Shown here in pieces: positions 8,137-17,485 of a DNA stretch of 64,000 bases. A program made the translations under genes and the position numbers. The stretch is taken from contig NZ_JASITA010000009.1 in assembly GCF_030063415.1 (NCBI RefSeq), positions 149,611 through 213,610 of the forward strand, read 5' to 3'. Numbering within the stretch: the stretch's first letter is position 1; each line of letters begins with the position of its first letter. Below the pieces are notes generated by a model. That model did no database searches. It was not told the origin of the DNA and was given only the letters and a program-made list of their open reading frames with translations. Source of the stretch: Streptomyces sp. H27-C3 (GTDB lineage Bacteria; Actinomycetota; Actinomycetes; Streptomycetales; Streptomycetaceae).

Positions 8137-10245
8137 GTGAGCGACACCACCGATCTGATGGGCGTGACTGCCGACAAGAATGTCGACAACGCCGCGCCCG
8201 CCGCAGGTGCTGCCACTGGTAGTGCCGCACGCCGCCGCCGCTCCGGCACCGGCCTCGACGGCATGGTCCTGGCCGAGCTGCAGCAGGTCGCGTCCGGCCT
8301 CGGCATCAAGGGCACTGCGCGCATGCGCAAGAGCCAGCTGATCGAGGTCATCAAGGAAACGCAGGCCGGCAGCCCGTCCGCGGAGAAGGGCGCCGACACG
8401 GCAGGCCCCGCCGCCGAGACCAAGCCCAAGCGCCGCGCCACGTCCAAGGCACGAACCGGAGACGATGCCGAGGCCACGGCCGCGGCGCCCGCGGCCGAAA
8501 GAGCCGTCGCCCAGCAGCAGATCGACATTCCGGGCCAGCCGGCCAACGACGACCAGCCGGTCGGTGAGCGCCGCAGGCGCCGCGCCACCGCGCAGGCGGG
8601 CAGCCCCGAGAGCACTGTTGTGACCGACACCAAGACCGAGACGAAGACCGAGACGAAGACCGAGCCCCAGGCCGAGGCGAAGACCGAGGCCCAGCAGGAC
8701 GGCAAGGCCGAGACCGCGGTTTCCGCGTCGGCCCAGGAAAGCGCGGACGGCCGCCGGGGTGACCGCCAGGAGCGCGGTCAGCGCGGCGACCGTCAGCGCG
8801 GCAACCGCCAGGACCGCGGCGACCGCCAGGACCGCGGCGACCGCCAGGACCGCGGCGACCGCCGTGACCGCGGCAAGGGCGACGACCAGGGCGGCCAGCG
8901 CCAGCAGCGTCAGGGTGGCCAGGGCGCCCAGGGTGGCGGCCAGGGTGCGCAGAGCAGCCAGGGCCAGGGCGGCCAGAACAACGGGCCGCAGGACGACGAC
9001 GAGTTCGGTGACGGCCGTCGCGGCCGCCGTGGCCGTTACCGCGACCGCCGTGGCCGTCGTGGCCGCGAGGAGTTCGGCAGCGACGCGCCGCCGGTCACCG
9101 ACGACGATGTGCTGATCCCCGTCGCGGGCATCCTGGATATCCTCGACAACTACGCGTTCATCCGGACCTCCGGCTACCTGCCGGGCCCGAACGACGTGTA
9201 CGTATCGCTTGCCCAGGTCCGCAAGAACGGCCTGCGCAAGGGTGACCACGTCACCGGCGCGGTCCGCCAGCCCAAGGACGGCGAGCGCCGCGAGAAGTTC
9301 AACGCGCTGGTCCGGCTGGACTCCTCGAACGGCATGGCCGCCGACTCCGGCCGCGGCCGTCCCGAGTTCCAGAAGCTGACGCCGCTCTACCCGCAGGACC
9401 GGCTCCGCCTGGAGACCGACCCGGGTGTGCTGACGACCCGCATCATCGACCTCGTCGCGCCCATCGGCAAGGGCCAGCGCGGTCTGATCGTGGCCCCGCC
9501 GAAGACCGGCAAGACCATGATCATGCAGGCGATCGCCAACGCGATCACCGTCAACAGCCCCGAGTGCCACCTGATGGTCGTCCTCGTCGACGAGCGTCCG
9601 GAAGAGGTCACCGACATGCAGCGGTCGGTGAAGGGCGAGGTCATCTCCTCGACCTTCGACCGTCCCGCCGAGGACCACACCACCGTCGCCGAGCTCGCCA
9701 TCGAGCGTGCAAAGCGGCTGGTGGAGCTGGGTCACGACGTCGTTGTCCTGCTGGACTCGATCACCCGTCTGGGCCGCGCGTACAACCTCGCGGCCCCGGC
9801 CTCCGGCCGCATCCTGTCCGGTGGTGTCGACTCCACCGCGCTCTACCCGCCGAAGCGCTTCTTCGGTGCCGCGCGCAACATCGAGGACGGCGGCTCGCTG
9901 ACCATCCTGGCGACCGCGCTCGTCGAGACCGGCTCGCGCATGGACGAGGTGATCTTCGAGGAGTTCAAGGGCACCGGCAACATGGAGCTCAGGCTCGACC
10001 GGAAGCTCTCGGACAAGCGCATCTTCCCGGCGGTGGACGTCGACGCGTCCAGCACCCGCAAGGAAGAGATCCTGCTCAACTCGGAGGAGCTCGCGATCGT
10101 CTGGAAGCTGCGCCGGGTGCTGCACGCACTCGACTCGCAACAGGCGATCGAGCTGCTGCTCGACAAGATGAAGCAGACCAAGTCGAACGCCGAGTTCCTG
10201 ATGCAGATCGCGAAGACGACTCCCTCGGGCAACAACAGCGACTGA
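8137..10245 (+). CDS. rho: Transcription termination factor Rho with RG-rich insertion
   Basis: Rho is a hexameric RNA helicase that ends transcription. This 702-aa protein is far longer than E. coli Rho (419 aa) because of a low-complexity region. In order: a Rho N-terminal SAP-like domain ([15 protein letters not shown], about 50-75), a Lys/Glu/Ala-rich linker, an Arg/Asp/Gln/Gly-rich insertion (about 200-315), the cold-shock RNA-binding domain ([15 protein letters not shown]), and the ATPase core with Walker [10 protein letters not shown], Walker [17 protein letters not shown] and the Q/R-loop [16 protein letters not shown]. Start GTG 8137 follows CAGGGAAGGA. An insertion of this type is characteristic of actinobacterial Rho. 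A strong terminator follows. Confidence 0.96.
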   Translation: MSDTTDLMGVTADKNVDNAAPAAGAATGSAARRRRSGTGLDGMVLAELQQVASGLGIKGTARMRKSQLIEVIKETQAGSPSAEKGADTAGPAAETKPKRRATSKARTGDDAEATAAAPAAERAVAQQQIDIPGQPANDDQPVGERRRRRATAQAGSPESTVVTDTKTETKTETKTEPQAEAKTEAQQDGKAETAVSASAQESADGRRGDRQERGQRGDRQRGNRQDRGDRQDRGDRQDRGDRRDRGKGDDQGGQRQQRQGGQGAQGGGQGAQSSQGQGGQNNGPQDDDEFGDGRRGRRGRYRDRRGRRGREEFGSDAPPVTDDDVLIPVAGILDILDNYAFIRTSGYLPGPNDVYVSLAQVRKNGLRKGDHVTGAVRQPKDGERREKFNALVRLDSSNGMAADSGRGRPEFQKLTPLYPQDRLRLETDPGVLTTRIIDLVAPIGKGQRGLIVAPPKTGKTMIMQAIANAITVNSPECHLMVVLVDERPEEVTDMQRSVKGEVISSTFDRPAEDHTTVAELAIERAKRLVELGHDVVVLLDSITRLGRAYNLAAPASGRILSGGVDSTALYPPKRFFGAARNIEDGGSLTILATALVETGSRMDEVIFEEFKGTGNMELRLDRKLSDKRIFPAVDVDASSTRKEEILLNSEELAIVWKLRRVLHALDSQQAIELLLDKMKQTKSNAEFLMQIAKTTPSGNNSD
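8803..8874 (+). repeat. 18-bp coding tandem repeat in rho
   Basis: Four consecutive copies of an 18-bp unit (GACCGCCAGGACCGCGGC; the first and last carry one or two changes) encode repeated D/N-R-Q-D-R-G hexapeptides. The repeat lies inside the Arg/Gly-rich insertion and may vary in copy number between strains. Confidence 0.8.
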
Positions 10246-10295
10246 TGTCGCCGACTGGTTTCGCCGACTGATTTCGGCTCAATCGGGTCAACTGG

Positions 10296-10328
10296 GCCGC
10301 CCCGTCACGGAAGTGACGGGGCGGCTTT
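10296..10328 (+). terminator. Rho-gene terminator
   Basis: A perfect 13-bp stem (10296-10308 with 10313-10325) with a GGAA tetraloop is followed by TTTGTCGTT, 51 nt after the rho stop. It is a canonical intrinsic terminator ending the gene for the Rho factor itself. Confidence 0.9.
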
Positions 10329-10520
10329 GTCGTTCCCTGACACATCCCTGACGTGATGTTGCCAAGTTGTGTTCACGTTTCCCCCACAAATGGCTGGTGG
10401 GGCCCATGAGTCGGTCTACGATCAACCAGCCGCGGGTGGGGGGCTCATCAGGCCGTCGTCCGCGACGCGTTCGCCTCTCTCTGTCTCCGGGCATTCACAG
10501 ACCTCTGACAGGAGACCGAG

Positions 10521-12248
10521 TTGTTGTCTGCCAAGCAGGGCGGGAAGCACAGGCGCCGCATACGCGTCGCCGTTCCCGCAGCCGCCGCGCTCATAGCCGC
10601 CGGTGTAGCGGGCGCGATGCTGATGGCCCCGGCCGGCGCCACCGAAGCGCCCGTGCCGACCTTCGGGATCGAGCCGGGCGTCAGCGCCCCCACCCAGGCG
10701 GAGCTGGAAGCGCGCCTGCAGTCGGCCGTCAAGAAGGCCGAGCGGCCGTCCCGGGCGGCCAGGTTCTCGTCCGGTGCGACGATCGACCCGAAGATCATCA
10801 GCGGTACGACGACCTCCATCGCCTCGGCTCCGTGGATGGCGCAGCTCTTTTACGAGGACGGCGACAACTCCTTCTTCTGCGGCGGCGCCGTCATCGCGCC
10901 GACGAAGATCCTGACCGCCGCGCACTGCGTCAAGGGCAAGGACTGGAAGTCCAAGGGCGTCATCGTCACCGGCACCGAGAAGCTGGCGACCAACGCGGGC
11001 CACGGCGGGGCCATGACCGGTGTCTGGCGCCAGTGGAACCACCCGTCGTACAGCTCGGCCACGCTCGCCAACGACATCGCGGTGCTGACCCTGCCGGAGC
11101 CGATCAGGGCCCAGCCGATCGCCATCACGAAGTCGGACGACACAGCGTCGTACAAGCCCGGCACCAGCGCGACCGTGTACGGCTGGGGCCGCACCACCTC
11201 CACCAACGACGACATCTCGGCGACGCTGCGCAAGGCGACCGTCCCGATCAACTCCGACGCCACGTGCGCCGACTGGAGCCTGGGCGGCGAATTCGTCAAG
11301 GGCCAGATGGTCTGCGCGGGCCAGCCGGCGAGCGGGCAGGACACCGGTACGGTCACGGCCTGCAACGGCGACTCGGGCGGCCCGCTGGTCGTGGGCGGCA
11401 GGATCGTCGGCGTTGTCTCGTGGGGCGTCACCGACTGCGTCGAGAAGGGCGCGTACAGCGTCTACGCGAAGGTCAGCTCGTACGTCGGAGCCGTCGTCCC
11501 GCGGGTCGACGACACCAACATCACCGGTGACCACCGGGCCGACATCCTCGCCCGGCGCAGCTCGGGCGAGCTGTTCACGTACGCCTCCAACGGCACCTCG
11601 TTCGCCGGGCGGGTGTCCGAGGGCGACTACAGCGGCGCCAATGTGGTCCTGCAGACCGACCTGAACCGGGACGGCCGGCAGGACCTGCTCGCGCGGACCA
11701 CCGGCGGTGACGTCCTCTGGTCGCACGGAGAGGGCAGCACCAAGATCGCCTCCGACTGGGGCTCGCGCAAGCACCTCGTCGTCCCCGGGGACGTCACCGG
11801 CGACGCCCTGCCCGACCTGCTGTCCGTCGACTCGGCCGGCGCCCTGTGGATCTACCCGGGCAAGGGCAACGGCACCTTCGCGGCCCGCACCAAGGTCGGC
11901 ACCGGCTGGGGCCAGTACAGCCAGCTGCGCGGCCACGGCGACTTCACCGGCGACGGCAAGGCCGACCTGATCGCCCGCGGCAGCGGCGGCAAGATGTACC
12001 TCTACAAGGGCACCGGCAAGGCGGGCACCGCGGCCTTCTCGGGACGCGTCCTGGTCCGTACGTGGGACGGCTACAACGCCTTCGACGCGGCGGGCGACAT
12101 CACCGGCGACGGCAAGGCCGACTTCCTGGCCCGTACGCCCGGCGGCACGCTCTACCTCTACCCGGGCACCGGCAAGGCCACCTCGGAGATCTTTGCCACA
12201 CGGATCACCATCGGGAGCGGCTGGCAGCAGTTCAACCTCTTCGGCTGA
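10521..12248 (+). CDS. Secreted trypsin-like serine protease with FG-GAP/VCBS repeats
   Basis: This 575-aa exported protein has an N-terminal signal peptide (basic KHRRRIRV, then a hydrophobic Ala/Val run ending near PAGATEA, about residue 40). A chymotrypsin-fold S1 protease domain follows (about 90-320), with catalytic His in LTAAHCV, Asp in NDIAVL and Ser in CNGDSGGPL. The rest holds about five beta-propeller-type repeats with Asp-rich calcium-like motifs, such as GDFTGDGKADLIARG and GDITGDGKADFLART. Such repeats often mediate binding, so they may anchor the protease to a substrate or wall. Start is TTG 10521 (or 10524) after AGGAG. It is monocistronic, with terminators on both sides. Confidence 0.92.
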   Translation: MLSAKQGGKHRRRIRVAVPAAAALIAAGVAGAMLMAPAGATEAPVPTFGIEPGVSAPTQAELEARLQSAVKKAERPSRAARFSSGATIDPKIISGTTTSIASAPWMAQLFYEDGDNSFFCGGAVIAPTKILTAAHCVKGKDWKSKGVIVTGTEKLATNAGHGGAMTGVWRQWNHPSYSSATLANDIAVLTLPEPIRAQPIAITKSDDTASYKPGTSATVYGWGRTTSTNDDISATLRKATVPINSDATCADWSLGGEFVKGQMVCAGQPASGQDTGTVTACNGDSGGPLVVGGRIVGVVSWGVTDCVEKGAYSVYAKVSSYVGAVVPRVDDTNITGDHRADILARRSSGELFTYASNGTSFAGRVSEGDYSGANVVLQTDLNRDGRQDLLARTTGGDVLWSHGEGSTKIASDWGSRKHLVVPGDVTGDALPDLLSVDSAGALWIYPGKGNGTFAARTKVGTGWGQYSQLRGHGDFTGDGKADLIARGSGGKMYLYKGTGKAGTAAFSGRVLVRTWDGYNAFDAAGDITGDGKADFLARTPGGTLYLYPGTGKATSEIFATRITIGSGWQQFNLFG

Positions 12249-12299
12249 AAACCCAGGTGAGAGCCGATTTCCGGTCCCTCGCCCGGCCCGTGTCTCCAC

Positions 12300-12336
12300 G
12301 CCCTGTGGCCCCTGCCCCCAGCAGGGGCCACAGGGC
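12300..12336. terminator. 16-bp stem terminator after protease gene
   Basis: A perfect 16-bp inverted repeat (12300-12315 with 12321-12336, loop CCCCA) lies 51 nt after the protease stop. No U-tract follows, common in Streptomyces terminators. Confidence 0.75.
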
Positions 12337-12442
12337 GCTGTGCAACCCTTCACGGTGATCCGTCGTCTGACAAGAGCAGACATACCGTGCCTGATCATCA
12401 CGGCAGGGGGTACTGGGTACCGAACGAGGGACTGAGAAGCGT

Positions 12443-13546
12443 ATGACGGAGCAGGCCAGGAGCGGGCGAATACGGGGGACCGGCAAGCGCCGGAGGGAAC
12501 CCGAAAAGCGCGCCAAGGCACTCACGATCACCGCGTGGGCCGCGGCGGGCGTGGTGGTGCTGGGCGGCATGGGGCTCGGCTATGTCTACTTCAAGCTCGA
12601 CGGAAACCTGAAGAGCGTCGACATCAACTCCCAGCTCGGCACCGACCGGCCGGAGAACGTCGACAACGGCTCGCAGGACATCCTGGTCCTCGGCTCCGAC
12701 TCCCGCGCCGGCGACAACGCCAAGTACGGCAAGGACGAGGGCGGCGCCCGCTCGGACACCGCGATGATCGTCCACGTCTACGAGGGCCACAAGAAGGCCA
12801 GCGTCGTCTCGATCCCGCGCGACACTCTGGTCAGCCGCCCCGAGTGCGCCTCCGACGGCGGCCAGAAGGATCCCGGCGGGCAGCGCCAGATGTTCAACAC
12901 GGCCTACGAGGTCGGCGGCCCGGCCTGCGCGGTCAAGACCGTCGAGAAGATGTCCGGCATCCGCATGGACCACTACATCGAGGTCGACTTCAGCGGCTTC
13001 AAGACGCTCATCGACGACCTGGGCGGGGTGGAGATCACCACCAAGCAGGCCATCAACGACAACAAGAGCCACCTGGACCTGAAGCCCGGCACCCATACCC
13101 TCAGCGGCGAGCAGTCCCTCGGTCTCGTACGGACCCGCAAGAGCGTCGGCGACGGCAGTGACCTGGGTCGTATCCAGCTCCAGCAGGCCTTCATCAAGGC
13201 GCTGATCAACCAGGTCAAGGACGTCGGGGTCTTCAGCAACCCCAAGAAGCTCTACGATCTCGCGAACACCGCCACCAAGACCGTCACCACCGACTCCGAC
13301 CTGTCCTCGGTCAATGAGCTGGTGACCTTCGCGAACGGCCTCAAGGGCATCGGCGCGGGCGACATGAAGATGGTCACGCTGCCCGTCCAGTACGACCCGG
13401 CCGACCTCAACCGCGTCCTACCGCTCCAGCGCGACTCCCGGGAGGTCTGGGACGCACTGCGGCGGGACAAGCCGATCCCGGCCTCCGCGACCAAGGACTC
13501 CGCGGGTGACAAGGGCGACGCCGGCGAGGTCGTCAAGAGCTCGTAG
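12443..13546 (+). CDS. LytR-CpsA-Psr (LCP) family cell-wall ligase
   Basis: LCP proteins transfer undecaprenyl-pyrophosphate-linked glycopolymers to peptidoglycan on the outer membrane face. The 367-aa protein has a short basic cytoplasmic N-terminus, one membrane helix (about 30-52, [18 protein letters not shown]), then an external LCP domain: [30 protein letters not shown] (lipid-phosphate Arg/Asp), [15 protein letters not shown] and LVRTRKS...DLGRIQLQQ. All hallmark Asp and Arg positions are present. The C-terminus is a Lys/Asp/Gly-rich tail. Start ATG 12443 follows GAGGGACTGAGAAGCGT. The natural glycopolymer acceptor or donor is unknown; a WecA-like transferase lies 5 kb downstream. Confidence 0.92.
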   Translation: MTEQARSGRIRGTGKRRREPEKRAKALTITAWAAAGVVVLGGMGLGYVYFKLDGNLKSVDINSQLGTDRPENVDNGSQDILVLGSDSRAGDNAKYGKDEGGARSDTAMIVHVYEGHKKASVVSIPRDTLVSRPECASDGGQKDPGGQRQMFNTAYEVGGPACAVKTVEKMSGIRMDHYIEVDFSGFKTLIDDLGGVEITTKQAINDNKSHLDLKPGTHTLSGEQSLGLVRTRKSVGDGSDLGRIQLQQAFIKALINQVKDVGVFSNPKKLYDLANTATKTVTTDSDLSSVNELVTFANGLKGIGAGDMKMVTLPVQYDPADLNRVLPLQRDSREVWDALRRDKPIPASATKDSAGDKGDAGEVVKSS

Positions 13547-13706
13547 CCGGCACTCCGCGGGGTGCCGCGGCGGGTCAGGAATACATCCGGGCCTTCTCCC
13601 GTTTTGGGAGATACGGCCAGTGCTGGCAGACTGGTACGTCGGTCCCGGTTCACGTGCGCGCAATCCGCGGGTGCGACCCGGAGCCCTCCCGAAACTAGGA
13701 GTCACC

Positions 13707-13928
13707 TTGAAGCGCGACATCCACCCCGAGTACGTCGAGACCCAGGTCAGCTGTACCTGTGGCGCGTCGTTCACCACCCGCAGCACGATCTCCAGCGGCA
13801 CCGTCCGCGCCGAGGTCTGCTCCGAGTGCCACCCGTTCTACACGGGCAAGCAGAAGATCCTCGACACCGGTGGCCGCGTGGCCCGCTTCGAGGCCCGCTT
13901 CGGCAAGGCAACCGCCGCCGCGAAGTAG
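13707..13928 (+). CDS. rpmE: 50S ribosomal protein L31 (zinc-binding form)
   Basis: This 73-aa protein of the large ribosomal subunit starts [19 protein letters not shown] and retains the Cys pairs (CTCG and [12 protein letters not shown]) of the zinc-containing C+ form of L31, the form expressed under zinc sufficiency in actinobacteria. The start is TTG 13707, five bases after AGGAG; homology begins exactly there, so the longer frame upstream is not used. It is followed by a strong terminator, so it is probably a single-gene unit before prfA. Confidence 0.95.
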   Translation: MKRDIHPEYVETQVSCTCGASFTTRSTISSGTVRAEVCSECHPFYTGKQKILDTGGRVARFEARFGKATAAAK

Positions 13929-13939
13929 CGAGCCACTGC

Positions 13940-13986
13940 GCCGGTCCTCAGCCGCTCCGTACGGGGCGGCGGAGGACCGGCGTTTT
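13940..13986 (+). terminator. rpmE terminator
   Basis: A 10-bp outer stem GCCGGTCCTC/GAGGACCGGC (13940-13949 with 13972-13981) contains a second GC hairpin and is followed by GTTTTGT. It lies 11 nt after the rpmE stop. Confidence 0.85.
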
Positions 13987-14063
13987 GTCGTGACACACAT
14001 ACGTCGCGGCACCCAGACGCACAGGCTGCTCTTCCCGTTTACACGCAACCCAGGAGCCCGAAG

Positions 14064-15143
14064 ATGTTCGAGGCGGTCGAGGATCTGATCGGCGAGCACG
14101 CCGATCTTGAGAAGAAGCTGGCCGATCCCTCGGTCCATGCCGACCAGGCGAACGCGCGCAAGCTGGGCAAGCGCTACGCCGAGCTGACCCCGATCATCCG
14201 CACGTACCAGGCCTGGAAGCAGACCGGTGAGGACATCGAGACGGCCCGGGAGTTCGCGGCCAGCGACCCCGACTTCGCCGCCGAGGCGAAGGAGCTGGAG
14301 AAGCAGCGCGTCGAGCTCACCGAGAAGCTCCGGCTGCTCCTGGTGCCGCGCGACCCCAGCGACGACAAGGACGTCATCCTTGAGGTCAAGGCGGGCGCGG
14401 GCGGCGACGAGTCGGCCCTGTTCGCCGGCGACCTGCTGCGCATGTACCTGCGGTACGCGGAGCGGGTCGGCTGGAAGACCGAGATCATCGACGCCACCGA
14501 GTCCGAGCTGGGCGGCTACAAGGACGTCCAGGTCGCGGTGAAGACCAAGGGCGGCAACGGCGCGACCGAGCCCGGCCAGGGCGTCTGGGCGCGGCTGAAG
14601 TACGAGGGCGGCGTGCACCGCGTGCAGCGCGTGCCCTCCACCGAGTCGCAGGGCCGCATCCACACCTCGGCGGCCGGTGTGCTCGTCACGCCCGAGGCCG
14701 AGGAGGTCGAGGTCGAGGTCGTCGCCAACGACCTGCGCATCGACGTGTACCGCTCGTCGGGCCCCGGCGGCCAGTCCGTCAACACCACCGACTCCGCGGT
14801 GCGCATCACGCACCTGCCGACCGGCGTCGTGGCATCGTGCCAGAACGAGAAGAGCCAGCTCCAGAACAAGGAGCAGGCCATGCGCATCCTGCGCTCGCGG
14901 CTGCTCGCCGCGGCCCAGGAGGCCGCCGAGCAGGAGGCCTCGGACGTACGTCGCAGTCAGGTCCGTACGGTCGACCGCTCCGAGAAGATCCGGACGTACA
15001 ACTTCCCGGAAAACCGGATCTCGGACCACCGCGTCGGCTTCAAGGCGTACAACTTGGACCAGGTCCTCGACGGGGACCTGGACGCCATGATCCAGGCCTG
15101 TGTCGACGCCGACTCCGCCGCCAAGCTCGCGGCAGCCCAGTAA
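14064..15143 (+). CDS. prfA: Peptide chain release factor 1
   Basis: RF1 recognises UAA and UAG and triggers peptide release. The 359-aa protein has the usual length. The codon-recognition tripeptide is PST in [15 protein letters not shown] (about residue 191), as in the RF1 PxT motif rather than RF2 SPF. The universal GGQ is in [17 protein letters not shown], whose Gln is the methylation target of PrmC encoded 38 bp downstream. Start ATG 14064 follows CAGGAGCCCGAAG. The prfA-prmC pair is conserved across bacteria. Confidence 0.97.
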   Translation: MFEAVEDLIGEHADLEKKLADPSVHADQANARKLGKRYAELTPIIRTYQAWKQTGEDIETAREFAASDPDFAAEAKELEKQRVELTEKLRLLLVPRDPSDDKDVILEVKAGAGGDESALFAGDLLRMYLRYAERVGWKTEIIDATESELGGYKDVQVAVKTKGGNGATEPGQGVWARLKYEGGVHRVQRVPSTESQGRIHTSAAGVLVTPEAEEVEVEVVANDLRIDVYRSSGPGGQSVNTTDSAVRITHLPTGVVASCQNEKSQLQNKEQAMRILRSRLLAAAQEAAEQEASDVRRSQVRTVDRSEKIRTYNFPENRISDHRVGFKAYNLDQVLDGDLDAMIQACVDADSAAKLAAAQ

Positions 15144-15181
15144 GCCCCAAGGCCAAACCCCCTGCAAGCCGGAGGACCGCG

Positions 15182-16027
15182 ATGAATCTGCTGCTCGCCG
15201 AGGTGGCCCAGGCCACCCAGCGGCTGGCCGACGCCGGCGTGCCCTCACCGCGCTTCGACGCGGAGGAACTCGCGGCGTACGTGCACGGCGTCAAGCGGGG
15301 GGAGCTGCACAACGTTCCCGACACCGATTTCGACGCCCGCTACTGGGAGACGGTCGCGCGCCGCGAGGCCCGCGAGCCGTTGCAGCACATCACCGGACGC
15401 GCCTTCTTCCGCTACCTGGAGCTCCAGGTGGGCCCCGGCGTCTTCGTGCCGCGCCCGGAGACCGAGTCGGTCGTCGGGTGGGCCATAGACGCCGTCCGGG
15501 CGATGGACGTCGTCGAGCCGCTGATCGTCGACCTGTGCACCGGCTCCGGCGCCATCGCGCTCGCCATGGCCCAGGAGGTGCCGCGCTCGCGCGTGCACGG
15601 CGTCGAGCTGTCCGACGACGCCCTGAAGTGGACCCGTAAGAACGCCGAGGGGTCCAGGGTCACCGTCCACCAGGGCGACGCCAGGACGGCCCTGCCCGAG
15701 CTCGACGGCCAGGTCGACCTGGTGGTCTCCAACCCGCCGTACATCCCGCTCACCGAGTGGGAGTACGTCGCCCCCGAGGCCCGCGACCACGACCCGGAGA
15801 TGGCCCTTTTCTCCGGCGAGGACGGCCTCGACCTGATCCGCTCCATCGAGCGCACCGCACACCGCCTACTGCGGCCCGGCGGCGTCGTCGTCATCGAGCA
15901 CGCCGACACCCAGGGCGGCCAGGTCCCGTGGATCTTCACCGAGGAGCGGGGCTGGGCCGACGCGGCCGACCACCCCGACCTGAACAACCGGCCCCGCTTC
16001 GCGACGGCGCGCAGGGCCATGCCGTGA
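15182..16027 (+). CDS. prmC: Release factor glutamine N5-methyltransferase
   Basis: PrmC methylates the GGQ glutamine of RF1 and RF2 using SAM. The 281-aa protein has an N-terminal helical RF-binding domain and a Rossmann methyltransferase domain with the SAM loop VDLCTGSGAIALAMA and the catalytic NPPYIP motif. Start ATG 15182 follows GGAGGACCGCG. It is immediately downstream of its substrate gene prfA and 44 bp before the TsaC-family gene, all in one direction. Confidence 0.95.
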   Translation: MNLLLAEVAQATQRLADAGVPSPRFDAEELAAYVHGVKRGELHNVPDTDFDARYWETVARREAREPLQHITGRAFFRYLELQVGPGVFVPRPETESVVGWAIDAVRAMDVVEPLIVDLCTGSGAIALAMAQEVPRSRVHGVELSDDALKWTRKNAEGSRVTVHQGDARTALPELDGQVDLVVSNPPYIPLTEWEYVAPEARDHDPEMALFSGEDGLDLIRSIERTAHRLLRPGGVVVIEHADTQGGQVPWIFTEERGWADAADHPDLNNRPRFATARRAMP

Positions 16028-16071
16028 CCGACGGCGACCCAGACCAGATCCCGTACGAGGAGGCCCGTTAA

Positions 16072-16719
16072 ATGGCACGGCGATACGACTGCAACGACGC
16101 GACCGACCGCAAGACCGGTCTGCGCGAAGCCGCGGCCGCGGTCCGTCGTGGCGAGCTGGTCGTGCTGCCGACCGACACGGTCTACGGCATCGGGGCGGAC
16201 GCCTTCAGCTCCGAGGCCGTCGGCGACCTCCTGGAGGCCAAGGGCCGTGGCCGGAACATGCCCACGCCCGTCCTCATCGGCTCCCCGAACACCCTGCACG
16301 GACTCGTCACGGACTTCTCCGAGCAGGCCTGGGAGCTCGTCGACGCCTTCTGGCCCGGCGCCCTGACCCTGGTCGCCCGCCACCAGCCGTCCCTCCAGTG
16401 GGACCTGGGCGAGACGCGCGGCACCGTCGCCGTTCGCATGCCGCTGCACCCCGTCGCCATCGAGCTGCTCACCGAGGTCGGCCCGATGGCCGTCTCCAGC
16501 GCCAACCTCACGGGCCACCCCGTCCCCGAGGACTGCGACGCCGCGCAGGAAATGCTCGGCGACGCCGTCTCCGTGTACCTCGACGGCGGCCGCACCCCCG
16601 GCATCGTCCCGTCGTCGATCGTCGACGTCTCGGGCAAGGTCCCGGTCCTGCTGCGGGCCGGCGCGCTCGACGCCGAGGAGCTGCGCAAGGTCGTACCCGA
16701 CCTCGAGGTGGCCAATTGA
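16072..16719 (+). CDS. tsaC: L-threonylcarbamoyladenylate synthase (YrdC/Sua5 family)
   Basis: This enzyme makes threonylcarbamoyl-AMP from threonine, bicarbonate and ATP, the first step of t6A37 tRNA modification. The 215-aa protein is a YrdC-domain protein: GELVVLPTDTVYGIGADA at the N-terminus, the KGRGRNMPTPVLIG loop with Lys/Arg contacts, WPGALTLVA, RMPLHP, SSANLTG and GIVPSSIVD near the end. It lacks the Sua5 C-terminal extension. Its stop overlaps the TTG start of the next gene (TTGA), implying translational coupling. Confidence 0.92.
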   Translation: MARRYDCNDATDRKTGLREAAAAVRRGELVVLPTDTVYGIGADAFSSEAVGDLLEAKGRGRNMPTPVLIGSPNTLHGLVTDFSEQAWELVDAFWPGALTLVARHQPSLQWDLGETRGTVAVRMPLHPVAIELLTEVGPMAVSSANLTGHPVPEDCDAAQEMLGDAVSVYLDGGRTPGIVPSSIVDVSGKVPVLLRAGALDAEELRKVVPDLEVAN

Positions 16720-17363
16720 CCGCCCTTGACGGGCGTGGCATAGCCGAAGGCACCGCGAGCGACGCCTTCCGTATCCTCCACGTCAGTACCGGCAACGTCT
16801 GCCGCTCACCGATCACCGAGCGGCTGACCCGCCATGCCCTCAGCGACCGCTTGGGCGCGCGCCTGGGCGACGGGCTGCTGGTGGAGAGCGCGGGCACCTG
16901 GGGCCACGAGGGCGCGCCCATGGAAGCCAACGCGGCGGCCGTCCTCGCCGACTTCGGCGCGGACGCGACCGGCTTCATCGGCCGCGAACTGCTCGACGAG
17001 CACGTGATCCGCGCCGACCTCGTCCTCACCGCCACCCGCGACCACCGCGCCCAGGTCATCTCCATGGGGCACTCCGCGGGCCTGCGCACCTTCACGCTCA
17101 AGGAGTTCACCCGGCTGGTACGGGCCATAGACCCCGCGACGCTGCCCGACCCGATCGAGGACGGTGTGGTCGCGCGTGCGCGCGCCCTCGTGCGCGCGGC
17201 CGCCGCGCTGCGCGGCTGGCTGCTCGCGCCCAACGTGGAGGCCGACGAGGTGTACGACCCGTACGGCGCCCCCATCACGTTCTTCCGCTCCATCGGCGAC
17301 GAGATCAACACCGCACTCGACCCGGTGGTCACCGCCATCACGGGGATTCCCGCCCACACCTGA
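16716..17363 (+). CDS. Low-molecular-weight protein-tyrosine-phosphatase-like protein with Ser at the nucleophile
   Basis: This 215-aa protein has the LMW-PTP/arsenate-reductase fold. The P-loop, normally CxGNxCRS, reads HVSTGNVCRSP: residue 24, where the nucleophilic Cys belongs, is Ser (AGT, 16785-16787). The P-loop Arg and the C-terminal LPDPIED acid motif remain. It is also longer than typical 150-160-aa family members, with a C-terminal extension (about 170-215). With Ser it should be a poor or inactive phosphatase, possibly a phospho-binding pseudoenzyme; that is inference. Start is TTG 16716, overlapping the tsaC stop. It sits between tsaC and glyA. Confidence 0.85.
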   Translation: MTALDGRGIAEGTASDAFRILHVSTGNVCRSPITERLTRHALSDRLGARLGDGLLVESAGTWGHEGAPMEANAAAVLADFGADATGFIGRELLDEHVIRADLVLTATRDHRAQVISMGHSAGLRTFTLKEFTRLVRAIDPATLPDPIEDGVVARARALVRAAAALRGWLLAPNVEADEVYDPYGAPITFFRSIGDEINTALDPVVTAITGIPAHT

Positions 17364-17485
17364 TACGGGCCGCACCCCACGCCGTCACCGCGCGTACCGG
17401 GCGGCGCGAGCGCTGTGGGCCTACATTGGTTTCGAAGCCCTTTTTCGACGCCCAGCGCCCCCTTCAGCCAGGCCCGGAGCCCGAC

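Noticed and set aside
7969..10140. Minus-strand open frame of 723 codons opposite rho
   Set aside because: Mirror of the rho codon bias; its Leu/Val/Ala-rich run is the complement of the Arg/Gly/Gln repeats.
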